A DNA stretch of 64,000 nt from Ornithodoros turicata. Lineage: Eukaryota; Arthropoda; Arachnida; Ixodida; Argasidae. The notes beneath the pieces were generated by a model that saw only the letters and a list, made by a program, of their open reading frames with translations, was not told where the DNA came from and ran no database searches. Of the stretch, positions 1 through 11,605 are shown piece after piece; position 1 is the stretch's first letter; every line of letters starts with the position of its first letter. A program made the position numbers and the translations under genes. Location: assembly GCF_037126465.1 (NCBI RefSeq), contig NC_088210.1, forward strand, positions 12,608,011 through 12,672,010, read 5' to 3'.

Positions 1-1304
1 GCACAAATTGCAACTAGTTAAGTTACAAATACGAGTAACCTACAGTTACTTTCCAAAACGACAAAGACAAGGACTCCCGTTCAAAAACGTTTCTTCTGAA
101 TTCTTGTGTTTGAGGAAAACTTATTATAACATGGTATTAACATGCACGTACCCTCAATTGATTCATTCCGCTAAATTCTTTACAAGAAAAGTGCTTCTGC
201 AGGTTTTACTGGAGGAACAGCTTCTTCTCCAAGTTTGTTCCTGCAAGTCTTCCCCGCTTTATTCCCTCTTTATTCCATGCAACGCTGAACAGTCGTGCAA
301 CTGGGACACTAGACGGCACCAACGCATCTTCCGTATTGCACTTAGGACCGCTGCGACCGCAGAACTGCTTGCTTGTCATCACAGTAATAATAACGTTTTA
401 CAGTGTAGCAATACCAAAAATTCAATTTGAGCTCTTTACGAGGCTAAAAGTGCCAGCCCCGTACTTCTGTGCGAAGGTACTGCGAGCGTTTGTTTGTTCG
501 TTTATTATGGGTTGTAGGAGAGGGTAGCCAAGAGAGGGCTGGCTTGCTACTCCATAAGCATATCCACGGCGAGCTTATCCACGGGTCACCACGGGTATAG
601 CCTCGAGTCGAGGGCAGCCTCTGAATGTACTGGGAAGCGCCACGCGCTTGTTTTTTGAGTCACGGTGATAGCTGCACCTTTTTTCACATCGCCATTCTTT
701 TACAGCTACGGGCTGTCGTGTCGTGTGAGCCATGAATATCGTACGGCAACGGATAGTGAAAGAAAATGCGAGTACCTATCCGGAATTATTGCGAAAAACT
801 TGTGACACTGGAAGTAAATAGTTACCGTAACTCAGTGAAGGGGATGATGTACAAAGTACTCAAGCACTACATAAAGTACAAAGTACTCAATTACTACATA
901 AAGTACAAAGTACTCGAGTACTATACTTAAAGTGCAAAGGACTCAAGTACTACATAAAGTACAAAGTAATCAAGTACTACATAAAGTGCAAAGTACTCGG
1001 GTACTATACTTAAAGTGCAAATGACTCAAGCACTACTTAAAGTATAGTTGTGTATACTTTGTACTGTACTTTAAGTACTTTCCTCTAGTACTCTCCTTTC
1101 CATTACTCAAGTACCCAATTGGCATTACGAACACAAAAGTTGTTACAAAATCATTTCTTTCTGTTCGCATTAATGAGTGAGCTGTAAGCTATCCATGTTT
1201 TGTAACTAGCACTTGGCAAGAATGCTTGCTAAAAGCTTTCTAGAGATAACAGTCCAAACATACTCGTAATTACCTCACGTTTTGTCACTACCAAGTGTTA
1301 AAAC

Positions 1305-1425
1305 GTGCAGCGATATGATCTCAATTTACCACGTATTTCATGAGTACTTTAAAGTACTTTACAAAGGAATTTGTACTTTAAAGTACTCATGAAATACGTG
1401 ATAAATTGAGATCATATTGCTGCAC
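1305..1425. repeat. Hairpin 1 inside the AGTACT MITE
   Basis: Near-perfect inverted repeat with about 50-bp arms (GTGCAGCGATATGATC.. against ..GATCATATTGCTGCAC). The tip is TTTACAAAGGAATTT, the same as in the next hairpin. Confidence 0.8.
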
Positions 1426-1530
1426 CTGTTGCACTTTAAGTACTATACTACGAATGTACTTAAAGTACTTTACAAAGGAATTTGTACTTTAAGTACATTC
1501 GTAGTATAGTACTTAAAGTGCAACAGGTGC
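1422..1530. repeat. Hairpin 2 inside the AGTACT MITE
   Basis: Second inverted repeat (GCACCTGTTGCACTTTAAG.. against ..CAACAGGTGC), abutting hairpin 1. It has the same TTTACAAAGGAATTT tip but otherwise different arm sequence. Confidence 0.8.
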
Positions 1531-1836
1531 TAGGTACTTTGCACTGTACTTAAAGTACAAATTTTGAGGTACTTTGCCCATCACTGCCGTAACTATTTAC
1601 TAAAAAAGGTAACTAGCTACAACTGAAAGCAACCTTCTTAGGAAGAGTAATTAGTCACAGCTATTAGTTACCGTAACCTATAGTTACTTCTAACTAAGTC
1701 ACTTCCCAAGACTGCCACAGTCTATCGCAGCCGTCGCACGCGTATCCGAACGCGTTATTCAGAAACCTGTCCGCAAACTCTGCGTTTGCCACCAACTCTT
1801 ACGTCGTTCGTTATATCGAAATCGTTCGCTATACCA

Positions 1837-2088
1837 CACTCTAAAAAGCACAACTTCATCACATAACACGCTCTTAGAAAAGAATCATAACGAATGACAT
1901 CGTTCTGCCCCTGATTTGATAAAAACGGGGGGGAGGTGTACGCCTTTTTTTTACATTTATGCAGTTATCTTAATTGTGACAAAAAGCGTACACCGCGCGC
2001 TTTCGACAAATCGGGAGTGATAACGGTATCATTCTGTGCAATGGTTGGCCTCCACCATGCTATGTAGTGAAGTTTCGTTTTAAGAGTC
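1837..2088. mobile_element. Family A1 foldback MITE
   Basis: Left end CACTCTAAAAAGCACAACTTCATC; core GTGTACGCC..GCGTACACC; right end GTTTTAAGAGTC with a mutated last base. Flanked by direct CA (1835-1836, 2089-2090). CGTTCGTTATATCG-like sequence lies on both sides (about 1804 and 2116), so the host DNA may itself be repetitive. Confidence 0.75.
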
Positions 2089-2143
2089 CAGTTATACTAA
2101 TCGTTCTTTATATCGTCGTTCGTTATATCGCGATCGCAACAGC

Positions 2144-2256
2144 AAGGGCGGCAATGCGGAGCGGGCTCACATTGGTCACCTCAAAACAATCCCCGTCGAT
2201 GACTGAGCAAATCGTTTGAGGTCACCAATGATAGTCCTCTTCGCATTGCCGCCCTT
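2144..2256. repeat. Small inverted repeat
   Basis: AAGGGCGGCAATGCGG at 2144 pairs with CGCATTGCCGCCCTT ending at 2256. Inside it, CATTGGTCACCTCAAA pairs with TTTGAGGTCACCAATG. A short foldback element or fossil; it matches no other family here. Confidence 0.6.
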
Positions 2257-4073
2257 CCTTAGAGGGAAAGCAATGATTGCGGTTTCCTTCGCGCAGAATT
2301 CACAGACGGCGCAAGGGATGAATTTCGTTTCTTTTATATGGTTCTCAAGGTAACAGGACATTCCATTCCGGGACAAGAGATTTTGTACTTTCCACTTTGG
2401 CGCCCTTCTAACGTTAATCTATTCGACTTGGGTATGTGTACAGTGTTGCAGAAGAGGCGTACGGTTTTCAACAATCATAAGACAGGACGATATCATTGTA
2501 TGTGTGTTCGCTCGCATTGAACGCGTTAGGCATGTTATGAATGTTTTGACTGTGAATGTTTCTTGTATAAAGACAGAGCAGCGAGTTGACATACACATGC
2601 ACACACACACGCAACGGACACAGGAAACGTCTGAGTCACAACTCAAATGCCGTGTATGAGAGCTGTCTCCGTTTGATCTATCGATCATCTATCAATACCA
2701 GAGATGCCGTTCCGGGTTCTGGGTATTCTCGGGAAAGATCGCGCAATCCATCCCCGTGCTGTGAAGATGGCCCGCGATTTTTAACACTGTTTAAGAACAG
2801 GGCCTCTGTAGTTCGTAGTGGGGGAAGACGCGCTGCGTTTTCTGTCGAAGGGCTCTCACTTGAACGCAACGAACTCTGTGTCGAACTTATCTTGAATACA
2901 CGCACTCATACTTCAGGAATACAATGTTTCTAGCGACCTTTTCCTTTTTCCAATCAATCAACCAATCAATATAATGTTTCCCTTATTTTCTTTTTCAACT
3001 TGAATGTACGGGTTACAATTACGTTAAAATCGACGCAGCCACCACTAACACAATCGATGTCGCGAGCAAAATTGTCTTTCCCCAGTAAACGCGTCGTCTC
3101 GTAGCGCAAACTTTACACGCAATAAACGGCTGGCAAACAAATACAAACAAAAACACACCCGTACCCATTCCATTTGTCACCGCACTACATGTGCACAGCA
3201 CCCCACACATCATGCGCGTTTTGTATTGCGAAGAGACATATACAGATACGAGTGGCAAGTTTGACCTTGTAACCCTGCCGCTGCTGCTGAAGCGAATTCC
3301 ACAATAGAATTGGAAGGGCCTGTTTACAGAATCGGACCTATTTGGGACATTTCCTTTTATCACCACGCTGTGGGAGAAATTTATGCGTGCCCGCGCGCGC
3401 GCGCCCAGCGACGTCGATAGAAGTGGGGGTGCAAGCGAAATGGTGAAAGAGAAAATGTGCATGGAGCACAGAAACGCAGCCTTTGCCTAACAATGAGGGT
3501 GCGCGTGGCTGGACGGAACTGGCGAGCGAATTTACCAAGCACTAGGCCCGGCGAATGCATCGATTCGGGCAAACTATTTCACTGTCGGTTCCATTTTTTG
3601 TTTCCTTCTTCTTCTTCTGTTTTGTACGTTTCATCGTAGATGAAATGTCAATTCGTGGAAAAAAGTTTGTACGCACTCAAGAGCCGTGCTCCCGGTTATG
3701 TGGCTGACAGCAGTGAATGTTGCGGCGAAGTGTAAGAAATAAAAGGGTTTAAAAAAAACGAGACAGAGAACACATCGTCAATCTCTGTGGCAGCATTATT
3801 TCAATAAGGCGGTGTCTGTCTGCGAAGTATATAGGCCTCTGCGTCAGTTCGGTACAATGCGACCGCAAGGCATTGAAATTTATTCGGCATTGAAATATTA
3901 ATGTCGTGTGGCTGGACAGCATAGGGACCTTCATCCCGCAGTGTTACTTAGTCGTATTTACATGGACTGGTGATTCTCACTTATGGTCCTTGGAGACTCG
4001 CGTTACATATTGCCGTTGTGTTTGTGTATCCCGCTCTCTTATATGCATCCGCATGTTTAATGATGTGCACTGA
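2257..4073. other. Unassigned, no supported feature
   Basis: Contains a short (CA)n run near 2597, (CAAT)n near 2955 and a (GC)n patch near 3392. Open frames exist on both strands, but none resembles a known protein or shows splice context. Confidence 0.6.
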
Positions 4074-4081
4074 GATACATG

Positions 4082-5209
4082 CAGGGTTGTTTGGATTTAA
4101 TCCGCATGAATTTGATCCGGTGGATTTTTTTTTGCATTTTATCTACACAATTTAATCCGGATTTTTTAGAGATTTTGCCCAGATGCGATGTGAAAGACAA
4201 TCTTTATACGTCACACAGAAAACTCCCGCTTTATTTTACTGTATAGTGTTGGCTGTTTACAAAGGCCCAGCTACGCGCAACCTTTACTTCTTTTTTTTTA
4301 CTTTTTAACTTGACTTTTGGAACTTTTCAGATTTAACTTTTTCCCGTATTCTTCTACTTCTGCCCGTTCAGAGACGGGCCTTCCTCTGTTTCCTATAGAG
4401 GCATTGTAACTGAAGTACGACAGCTAATCCATGCGTGTAGCATCCACTAGAGTCACTAAATAAGCTACGCTTCAGAGTATCGACACTGAGTTCCAAGAGC
4501 GAGCATGCGCCATCTTGTTTCGGCGCCACGCTACCCACACGCACGCGCAATGCGCACTTTAGCGCACGATGCCATCTATCGTGCACGGGTGAAATGTCCC
4601 TTTCGTTTGCAAGCACGAGTTCGAGGCCTTGAGCTCACCTTGACATCCTCGGGACGCTCTGGTTGACAATACATGGATTATCGCACAACAGTCATACACG
4701 CTTCTCTATTCCAAAAGGAGTATTATGTTAGCAGTCTTTGATCCTCGAATGGGGATGATACCGGTGTGGTGCCGAAACAAGATGGCGGTCCTACTCTCCC
4801 TTGGACCTCAGTGTCGATACTCTGAAGCGAAGCTTATTCAGTGACTCTAGCATCCACACCATTCACCCGCGCGTACATGGGGACTCCGCCTCTCGGAAAA
4901 CAATGAAAACCCATTCAGTTTTACTGGGACAGGCTGTTCCATAAACCGAAACTATGAGAGGTCTCCCGAAATCAAGAAGAAGAGCAAAACACATTTGTTT
5001 TTACTCTGTGTCACATTTCTAGGCTTGGAGAGAGAACTGATGTTCTGAGGCCGGAACAACATAGAAGGGACAAATGCATACAAGGCCTCAAGTTCTCATC
5101 GTTCATTTCTAGGCTTGTCCGTATTCTCCAAAAATATCCGGGTTTTATCCAAAAAAACCCCATTGGAGAGGATCTTCTTAAAAATACCCTGATTTTTTTT
5201 TCAACCCTT
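4082..5209. mobile_element. hAT-like element with GGATTTAATCC motifs
   Basis: Left end CAGGGTTGTTTGGATTT; right end, read inward, AAGGGTTGAAAAAAAAATC. Flanks GATACATG (4074-4081) and GATATATG (5210-5217) match at 7 of 8 bases. GGATTTAATCC-like motifs lie near 4092-4165 and weaker TATCC motifs near 5120-5170. No transposase seen. Confidence 0.6.
4441..4856. repeat. Inverted repeat within the 4-5 kb element
   Basis: Arms 4441-4528 and 4767-4856 are complementary over about 88 bp (left CATCCACTAGAGTCACT, right GTGACTCTAGCATCC), with CCATCTTGTTTCGGCGCCAC matched on the inner side. The spacer is about 240 bp. Probably a nested foldback element. Confidence 0.7.
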
Positions 5210-6360
5210 GATATATGACACGGCGGATTGTATCAATTTGGGTGACAGGCACATGAAATATGGAGGATTCTTTTAATACATGTTGAGTGCGTACGACGAA
5301 CGAAACAAGGTCTGTCTGGCTGCTCTCTTCATGATGTTGTTCAGAATATGTTATTAACGTAATTACGTAAATGTTCTGCGTGCAGACTATCGTTACGAGA
5401 TGATGCTCAATGAGTTTGATCATCAGTTTGGATGGTGCGACATTTGCCTTCCTAGGTATACCGGAGTTGGGGGGGGGGGTTCAACATGGCACACAATGTA
5501 TGTTTCCCCAACCCAAATCATGCTTCCGTGCAATTCGCGAGCTGTGACCCTAAGACGCGATTTCAATACCTGGCGTCGAGATATGACGCAGGTCAGACAC
5601 GTCATTATCTCTTTCAGCCCCCCGCCCCAAACAAATTCATAGTTGTTATGTGATATTAGGTCTACCAAAGAAAGCTTTACGATTGATACAACAAAATCTG
5701 CGTGGGCACACAATATCAGCACGCACAATAATAATTGGTAGCAGATTTACACGTAAGATTGCAAGGGACATCGTCTACGCGTCCATTCAGCTCTGTGTGC
5801 GGGAATGCCAGATTCCTTATAGCGTAGCGTACAGATCGAAGTTCAACAGACGCAACGATTCCTAGGAACCACAATGAACTCGAAGAACAACATAGTATAG
5901 ATCGGGTGTTAGCGAAAAGATAGTCCCTAACAGTTTTTGTATGTGGGAGACAAGAAGCTGGCCCTCGTACCCTTTACTTCCACTAATCCTCAGGTCGACG
6001 AACTCCTAACGAGGCCCTAGGACACGGTGCCCTATAGGACGAAGGATCTTTTGCACTCCCTTACGCGCGTGCCAACTTCGCATTTTCTCTGAAGAGGCCA
6101 CCTGGGGGAGGCAGAATTAAGTACGCTTGTGAAATGAGACGGGAACACGACGCAGGAAAATGCCGCTTGAGTTAAGGATGCGACACGAGCGAGTAGACGT
6201 CAGTTTGTTCTCTCTCTTTTCTTTTTCTTGCTGCGTGGTTAAAGCTGTAGAGGTTTTTAATTACGCAATATACCAGTGGCGTTTACAAGTTACACATTTA
6301 CACATTATACATCAAGCGAGGGAGCTTTCAATTTCGCGGGTTAATAAACCTCCTTCCCCC
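5210..6360. other. Unassigned
   Basis: A G tract at about 5469 is the only distinct feature. No gene or repeat is recognised. Confidence 0.6.
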
Positions 6361-6598
6361 TGATGGTGGTGGTAGGGCTGGTGGTAGAGCTGGCCGTTGT
6401 CGGCCTCACAGAGGTGGGCAACGTCACGACCAACGCTCTGGGGGAATGTGCGTCCTGGGCCGACTTCTAAGGGAACTGCCGACATGTATCTGACGGCGTC
6501 TGACGAAATACCCCGGACAGCACAGCCTGGATTCGAACCCAGGTACCTCCCAGTCTCGACGTCACATGTCCAGCACGCTAACCACTCGCCCATGGGAG
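6361..6598 (-). mobile_element. tRNA-derived SINE (Ruka-like), nearly full length
   Basis: Read on the minus strand: serine-tRNA-like A box (GGGCGAGTGGTTAGCG), B box GGTTCGAATCC (complement at 6529-6540), then the body CGGCAGTTCCCTTAGAAGTC..CAGGACGCACATTCCCCC..GAGGCCGACAACGG, ending in CAC-type repeats at 6361. Pol III type. It resembles the ixodid tick SINE family from memory. Confidence 0.8.
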
Positions 6599-7080
6599 CT
6601 GGGAATCCTTCCCTCTGCCGCCTGTTTGTGACATCACATCATTCGGCCAACACTGAGGCGCACGCCTTCTTTTCTTCTTTCTTTTTCCTGTTCAAGTATG
6701 GCGCTACCTCTCCCGCGTCTGACTCTGCGGGCACTCCTTAGAAACTCCTTAACCTTAGAAAGTTTTAGGGAAACGTAGAAGTTTCACGGTAACGTTTCCT
6801 AAAACATGATAAGCCAATTGCCTGATTTCTTTGGGTGACATCACGTTGCTGATATCTGATTGACTGATAGCCATACGGAGTCGGAATGGGAGGGCGCTCA
6901 CCATTTCCTAAAATTCCCTAATTATCATAAACGATACCGAAATTACCTATACGTACCGCTGGCGGTACGTTTCGCATTATAACTTTGCACTGTAAGATGC
7001 TCAATCACTTTGAAATTGATCATGGCCTCCAGAGCTTGACAATGCAGACAACACAATGTGCATTGAATGCGGCCATGCCG
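6599..7080. other. Unassigned
   Basis: No coding or repeat identity recognised. Confidence 0.5.
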
Positions 7081-7190
7081 ACACTGGTACAATATCAACA
7101 ACAACAATATCAACAAATTCAATCAATCAATCAATTAGTGCGATGAATCACCTCATCCCATCGCCATTCATGTAGCTGTTCTTGTTGTTA
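7081..7190 (+). mobile_element. 3' end of a GTT-tailed retroposon
   Basis: TGAATCACCTCATCCCATCG..CATTCATGTAGCTG is followed by a TTGTTGTT tail. The same segment recurs at 25370-25432, and related tails occur at 25066, 41921, 42287, 42755 and 59026. (CAA)n and (CAAT)n runs precede it. Confidence 0.55.
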
Positions 7191-8512
7191 AAAAAAAAAA
7201 CTGATGAGCACATGCACAGAAGTGAAGATCTTTCGCCGCAATCCGTGCAAGCATCTTATGTACCATGAGAGGGAATAATAAATATATAGCAGTCTTGCGC
7301 ATTACACATATGGCGAGGAAGCGACCATTCCAAGCAACTTGACAAATGTACCGTGTTATATATACAGTCGTGACAAGAGGACATTTATACTCCGCTCTAA
7401 ACGAGTGAATCTGCTTATGCTACCGAAGACAGATACAGGTTATATTTCCTCGAGTTTGAGCAACAAAACGGCGAGGACGACATAAGTCTTGCGTCGTTAA
7501 GAGTTTTGTAAACCGTCCTTATCGTTTTCTATCTTATTATTATTATTGTATTTATTTATTTATTTATTTTTTCGTTAGGACCATTTAGAGATTCTTGAAA
7601 AATCTGAGTTCTCGGTGGAGAATAGCTCTCAAGGAACCGGCTTTATGAACCCGTGAATGTTTCTCTGTGCCTAACGTCTTCCACCTTTCCTTTCCCCTGC
7701 TTTCCAATCCCAATTCCAAGCTCTCAATAAAGATCTCAGCAAAGCTCTCAAGGGCGACTTTTATCTGAAATATATACGATTTTTGTCATATTGCGTTCGA
7801 CGCGGGCACAGTCCACCCCCCCCCCCCCAAAAAAAAAAAGAGGTGCCCAGCGGTGCGCCCGGAGACACTTGCATCATTTGCGTGCTCCAACGTTGCACCA
7901 AGCCTGTCCGTCAATGGGGAAGGTTACCTGCTTCTGACGTCACATTTAGTTTCTCCGTCGCGCTGCCAGCGGACGAGTCGCAACAGTCGCTCTTTTTTTT
8001 TTCTTTTTTTTTTTTTTTTTTACGGCCGTTTTTGGTTAATATCTCCTTTATTCAAACGAATGCTCACTTCGTACTCCGCACGGTGAATGTGCTAGCGGCC
8101 AGGAATGCATTACATATGCTCACGAAGGTTTCGGGCATCTCTTCATGCTCTCTTTAAATTCAAAGAAATGTTACTGTGCCCTTCCCGCGAGAATAAAAGT
8201 GCTGGAAACACAAGGCAAAGGACCGTACGGCACGCACACTATGCGCATGCAGTGCAGTGCAGTGCAGTGCAGTGCAGCGAGGAGTGCAGAATGGGTGTGC
8301 GTTCATGTGCTTGTCTTTCGTGCTGTTCTTTAGTGCTTTTATGCTCAAGTACTTACCAACATACCCATGACCCAGTTTTATCAAGTTTTGTTACACGAGC
8401 TCGCTTGCACCGTCTTGATCTGTATTTGTTCCTACCGAAGATATGCCGTAAATTGTGCGCCGCGCAATGAATAGATTGTTAGTTTGAAGTTCCCTTTTGA
8501 GAGAGTGTTACA
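7191..8512. other. Low-complexity unassigned sequence
   Basis: Contains (TTA/TTTA)n at 7533-7570, a C tract running into an A tract near 7817-7841, T tracts near 7992-8021 and a (GTGCA)n microsatellite at 8248-8277. No gene evidence. Confidence 0.7.
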
Positions 8513-9293
8513 CGTGATTGCACTGAGCGATGGTAAAGCGGGTAGGAACACTTTATTACGATTAACACGAACAAGATTTTTCGCGCAGAGCCTGCATTTC
8601 ATCAGGTTATAAAGAGTAGCCATACAACAGGACGTATATATATATACCAGAAGAAAGGGAGACAGAAAAGCAAAACACAATCGAAGACACTTATCTATAT
8701 AGTCGTCATGTGTACATAGTCACAGTCGCGTAGTCATATGTACAGTCTCACAGTCTTGCAACCATAGGGGGGGAATATGTTTAATGCAAAGTAAGAAAAA
8801 AGGGAAGGGAAAGGTTAGCCACGGTGTGGGCTTGCTATTCCCTAATGCAACCATAGGTATACATCGTAGCTTGTGCATTGTAACGAATTCTAAATAGTGT
8901 ATTACTGTGCCATATAGTGCGAGACTTCGAATAAATTTTTTCAAGCAACTTATCTAGCTGAGGGAGAATAACTAAAATAACTAAAAGACGTAAAAAGCGA
9001 AGCAGTTTTTGGTCTTGTCCGGTCTGCTTCGCTTTTTGCTTATTTTATTTATTTTACTTGTCCCTTTTTAGTTTTTACTTATTTTATATATGTTACTTAT
9101 TGTTTCTTTTTTTTTTACTCCCTCGGCTAGATACGTGTCTCCGATCGTGTTTTGCTTTTCACTCTCCCTTTCTACTGGTATATATACGTCGTGTTGTATG
9201 GCTACAGTGGAGGTTCTGCAGACGAAAGTCTCCTTCTTCTTAATAGTAATAAAGTGTCCCTACCCGTTTTACCTTCCCTCAGTGTAATCAAAG
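8513..9293. repeat. Long inverted repeat with an insertion in its left arm
   Basis: Left arm 8513-9005 and right arm 9024-9293 are complementary (for example CACTTTATTACGATTAA and TTAATAGTAATAAAGTG; AAAAAGCGAAGCAG and CTGCTTCGCTTTTT at the tip). The arms match only after removing 8698-8947. It may be a foldback element or two inverted copies of one repeat. Confidence 0.75.
8698..8947 (+). mobile_element. Retroposed fragment with 9-bp target duplication
   Basis: ACTTATCTA flanks it at 8689-8697 and 8948-8956. It begins with GTCGTCATGTGTACATAGT and ends AATAAATTTTTTCAAGCA. The intact right arm of the host inverted repeat lacks it. A second copy lies at 52937-53420. Probably a 5'-truncated LINE 3' UTR; no coding seen. 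Confidence 0.7.
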
Positions 9294-9813
9294 TTAATAG
9301 GACTTTGGCGTTGCTTTTTTACTTTGTGCTGTATTTGTTACATGTGACCATATTCCGAATAAATCATGTTCGTTCTGGTTCGCGAAAGGAAGCGAGATTT
9401 ATCTGCGAGGGTCGCCTGGCACCGAGCCCCGTTAGCGTTGACACAGTCTTTGAGCTGCGAGGAATGCCGACCTGTTCTACGCTTTGGAAGCATCACTCGT
9501 CGAAATGAACGAGCGTGTTATGAAGTGCCAGTTATTTCAGCGCGTCAGTGCGAATCACGTCGAGCAGCTACGGCGTGTCAATCACGGTGATTTATGACAG
9601 GACCTTCTCTCTCTTGAGCAGTTCTAAATTTAAACGCGCGCCGCTTTGCCTCCCTCGCCGCGGTTGCGGCGCTTTAATGTCGTGAGACTCGCAAAAAAAA
9701 AAAAAAAAGGGTTGCCGCCAAGAACAGGCTGGTTCCACGGAAACGGGCAGACAAAGGAAAGTTAAGAAAAGTTAGAAGACGAAAATAATAAAAACACGAC
9801 GGTATACTATACG
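9294..9813. other. Unassigned
   Basis: An A15 tract near 9693; otherwise nothing recognised. Confidence 0.5.
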
Positions 9814-9821
9814 TTGACTCT

Positions 9822-11314
9822 AGGGTTGCCTCCGGGCCTTTATTATACCGGCACGGCCGGTTATTTGCTCGGACTGCCGGTTAACGGTAGGAAGGTGATA
9901 CCGGCAGCCTTTTGCCGGTATTTATGGCTCAAGACATTTCATGGGGGGCGTTTACGGGGATTTCCCTTCAACATCCCACTACAGCTTGAATAAATCTGGA
10001 GCACAGACCGAACTCCGCAGTCACCAATCGTTTCCTTAGTTATTCGTTATTATTATTATTATTATTATTCATTGTTATTATTCATTTCATTTCATTTCGT
10101 TTATTTCTGTTTGTGTCAAACACAAAACAAGGTGGTACGCCAAAAAGCAGCAGAAGCCGCTTGACTAGGGCGGTACCACCCTACATTTGGTGCAAACAAC
10201 AGCGGAGTCAAACAAAAGAAAATAATACAGGCAAATATTTGAAAGCCATGATACAACATGCGCAGTAGAGATAACCGATACAAGGCTATCAATGAAATTC
10301 ACTTAGAAAAAGGAAAAGGAATAATATTACACACATGCAGAACGACAAAATGCAAATTTATCAATTCAGTTGACTTGAAAACATATTTCCCAGATTTGTT
10401 GAGGACATCTGTGAAACATCTGGACATCTGTGAAACATCTGAGGACATCTGTGTGTATTATCATCGTTATTCATTAAGTCTTGTGTTCGGAGTGGACGAG
10501 TGCAGTGATGATGATGATGATGATGATTGAAAGAAAAAAAATGCCGAGTGCAGTGGTTGTGCAAAGCTGTTGGTGCTTGTGTCGAGCCAGCTATAACTTA
10601 GCCCGTATACAACCATCATGAGACCTCCGCCTGCAAAGATGGGTTTGTCTGCGTCGGTGCGTTTTTTCAAAGTAAGTGGCAGTTCAATCCGGTTGCTCTA
10701 ATACGATCCAGTGTAGCGTTCATGCCTGTTTCTATCATCAATGATCCAGCCACACACAGGCTCCCGAGCCTTCGACATCACGAAACTGTTAGGTCCTTCT
10801 TCGTCCGACAAGGCGCTAAGGGCACTTGAAGACTTTTTGCATGCAACCGGGCTTATGGACATCCTGTGACACGGTGAATGTGTGATGTGTCCTGTGTGTA
10901 TACCCCCGGGCGATTCCGACGCTTTACTCTCACTTGGGCGCAGCTCTTGAACTTTTGAACTACATGCTGAACTCCAATATCATCTCTGTTCGTCTCTGGA
11001 CATCATCCCTTTGTGTTTTCATCATCTCATCATCTGTTTGAACTTTCTGTATTAAGTGTACTGGGGTAGCCAGTTTGACTTCGTCGAAACTCACATCCCC
11101 ATTTTTTTCTCTATTCACATCACATCACACACAGGAACATATGTTTCCTCGTATTATCTTGAGCGAGCACGCTCGCACATTCTCTCTCTCTCTGTGTGTG
11201 CTCGCGCCTGCCCCTCACCCACTTTCCCTTTCCTGCGAGCCCTTCCTCATTTCCCTCTATTCTACCTCCTCTCTCAGCCGGTATTTTTCACTGCGAAAGG
11301 TGGCAACCCTATAC
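9822..11314. mobile_element. hAT-like element with ACCGGC/GCCGGT motifs
   Basis: TTGACTCT flanks it at 9814-9821 and 11315-11322. Left end AGGGTTGCCTCCGGGCC; right end inward GTATAGGGTTGCCACC, with four extra bases at the tip. ACCGGCA/TGCCGGT motifs cluster at 9850-9925, with one near 11280. It carries a LINE 3' fragment (10741-11131), (ATT)n at 10048-10072 and (GAT)n at 10506-10527. Confidence 0.55.
10741..11131 (+). pseudogene. 5'-truncated LINE: ORF2 C-terminus plus 3' UTR
   Basis: From 10771 the plus frame reads FDITKLLGPSSSDKALRAL and closes with EDFLHATGLMDIL and a stop at about 10867-10869. This is the characteristic C-terminal tail of LINE ORF2 proteins (family knowledge). The 3' UTR contains CTGGGGTAGCCAGT..CCCCATTTTTTT and ends in CACATCACATCACAC. 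The same 3' UTR end occurs at 55028-55108. Non-functional; inserted within the ACCGGC element. Confidence 0.7.
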
Positions 11315-11393
11315 TTGACTCTGAGGGTTGACAAGAAGACCATCATGCACAAAATCCCACGTTTAGGCAACCGACAGTCTCACGACGGAACTT

Positions 11394-11605
11394 CCTCGTA
11401 CCACGTTCTGCGCCAGCCATTGCAACGAATGATATTGTTATCGCTTCTGAGTCGAAGAGAGAGATAGAGTGTGTGTGTGTGGGAGGGGGGGTATGCATTT
11501 TTGTAACAATTATCATACATCTAATTCGACACAAAAAGGCGTACGCACCATCTCTCTTCGAATGCGTGCTATGCGGGGTAGTTCGGGTGAAGCGCGATAT
11601 AGCAG
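11394..11605. mobile_element. Degraded family A4 foldback MITE
   Basis: GCGCCAGCCATTGCAACGAATG and TATCGCTTCTGAGTCGAAG lead to the core GTATGCATTTTTGTAACAATTATC..ACAAAAAGGCGTACGC. The right arm jumps from CTCTCTTCGAA straight to TGCGTGCTATGCGG, an internal deletion. The left arm has gained a (GT)n/(G)n run at 11468-11490. Confidence 0.65.

Larger units (their letters stand above)
833..1586. mobile_element. hAT-like MITE with AGTACT/AAAGTAC arrays
   Basis: Termini CAGTGAAGGGGATGATG and, read inward from the right, CAGTGATGGGC. A perfect 8-bp duplication CCGTAACT lies at 825-832 and 1587-1594. Dense AGTACTT/AAAGTAC motifs fill 842-1080 and 1340-1570. There is no transposase, so it is non-autonomous. 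It sits inside the GTAACT-type element, which makes it the younger insertion. Confidence 0.85.
1..1714. mobile_element. hAT-like element with GTAACT arrays, left end outside window
   Basis: Both flanks of the 833-1586 insertion carry degenerate GTAACT/AGTTAC motifs (about 13-54, 813-832, 1587-1700), like the complete GTAACT element at 60733-61639. The right end reads inward as CAGTCTTGGGAAG. The left terminus is not in the window, so no target duplication can be tested. Positions 60-800 hold no recognisable coding. Confidence 0.45.

Noticed and set aside
3019..3462. 147-codon minus frame with hydrophobic stretches
   Set aside because: Looks like a signal or membrane segment in places, but there is no domain, no splice context, and it overlaps a GC microsatellite.
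8248..8277. GTGCA tandem repeat as a regulatory site cluster
   Set aside because: Ordinary five-base microsatellite.
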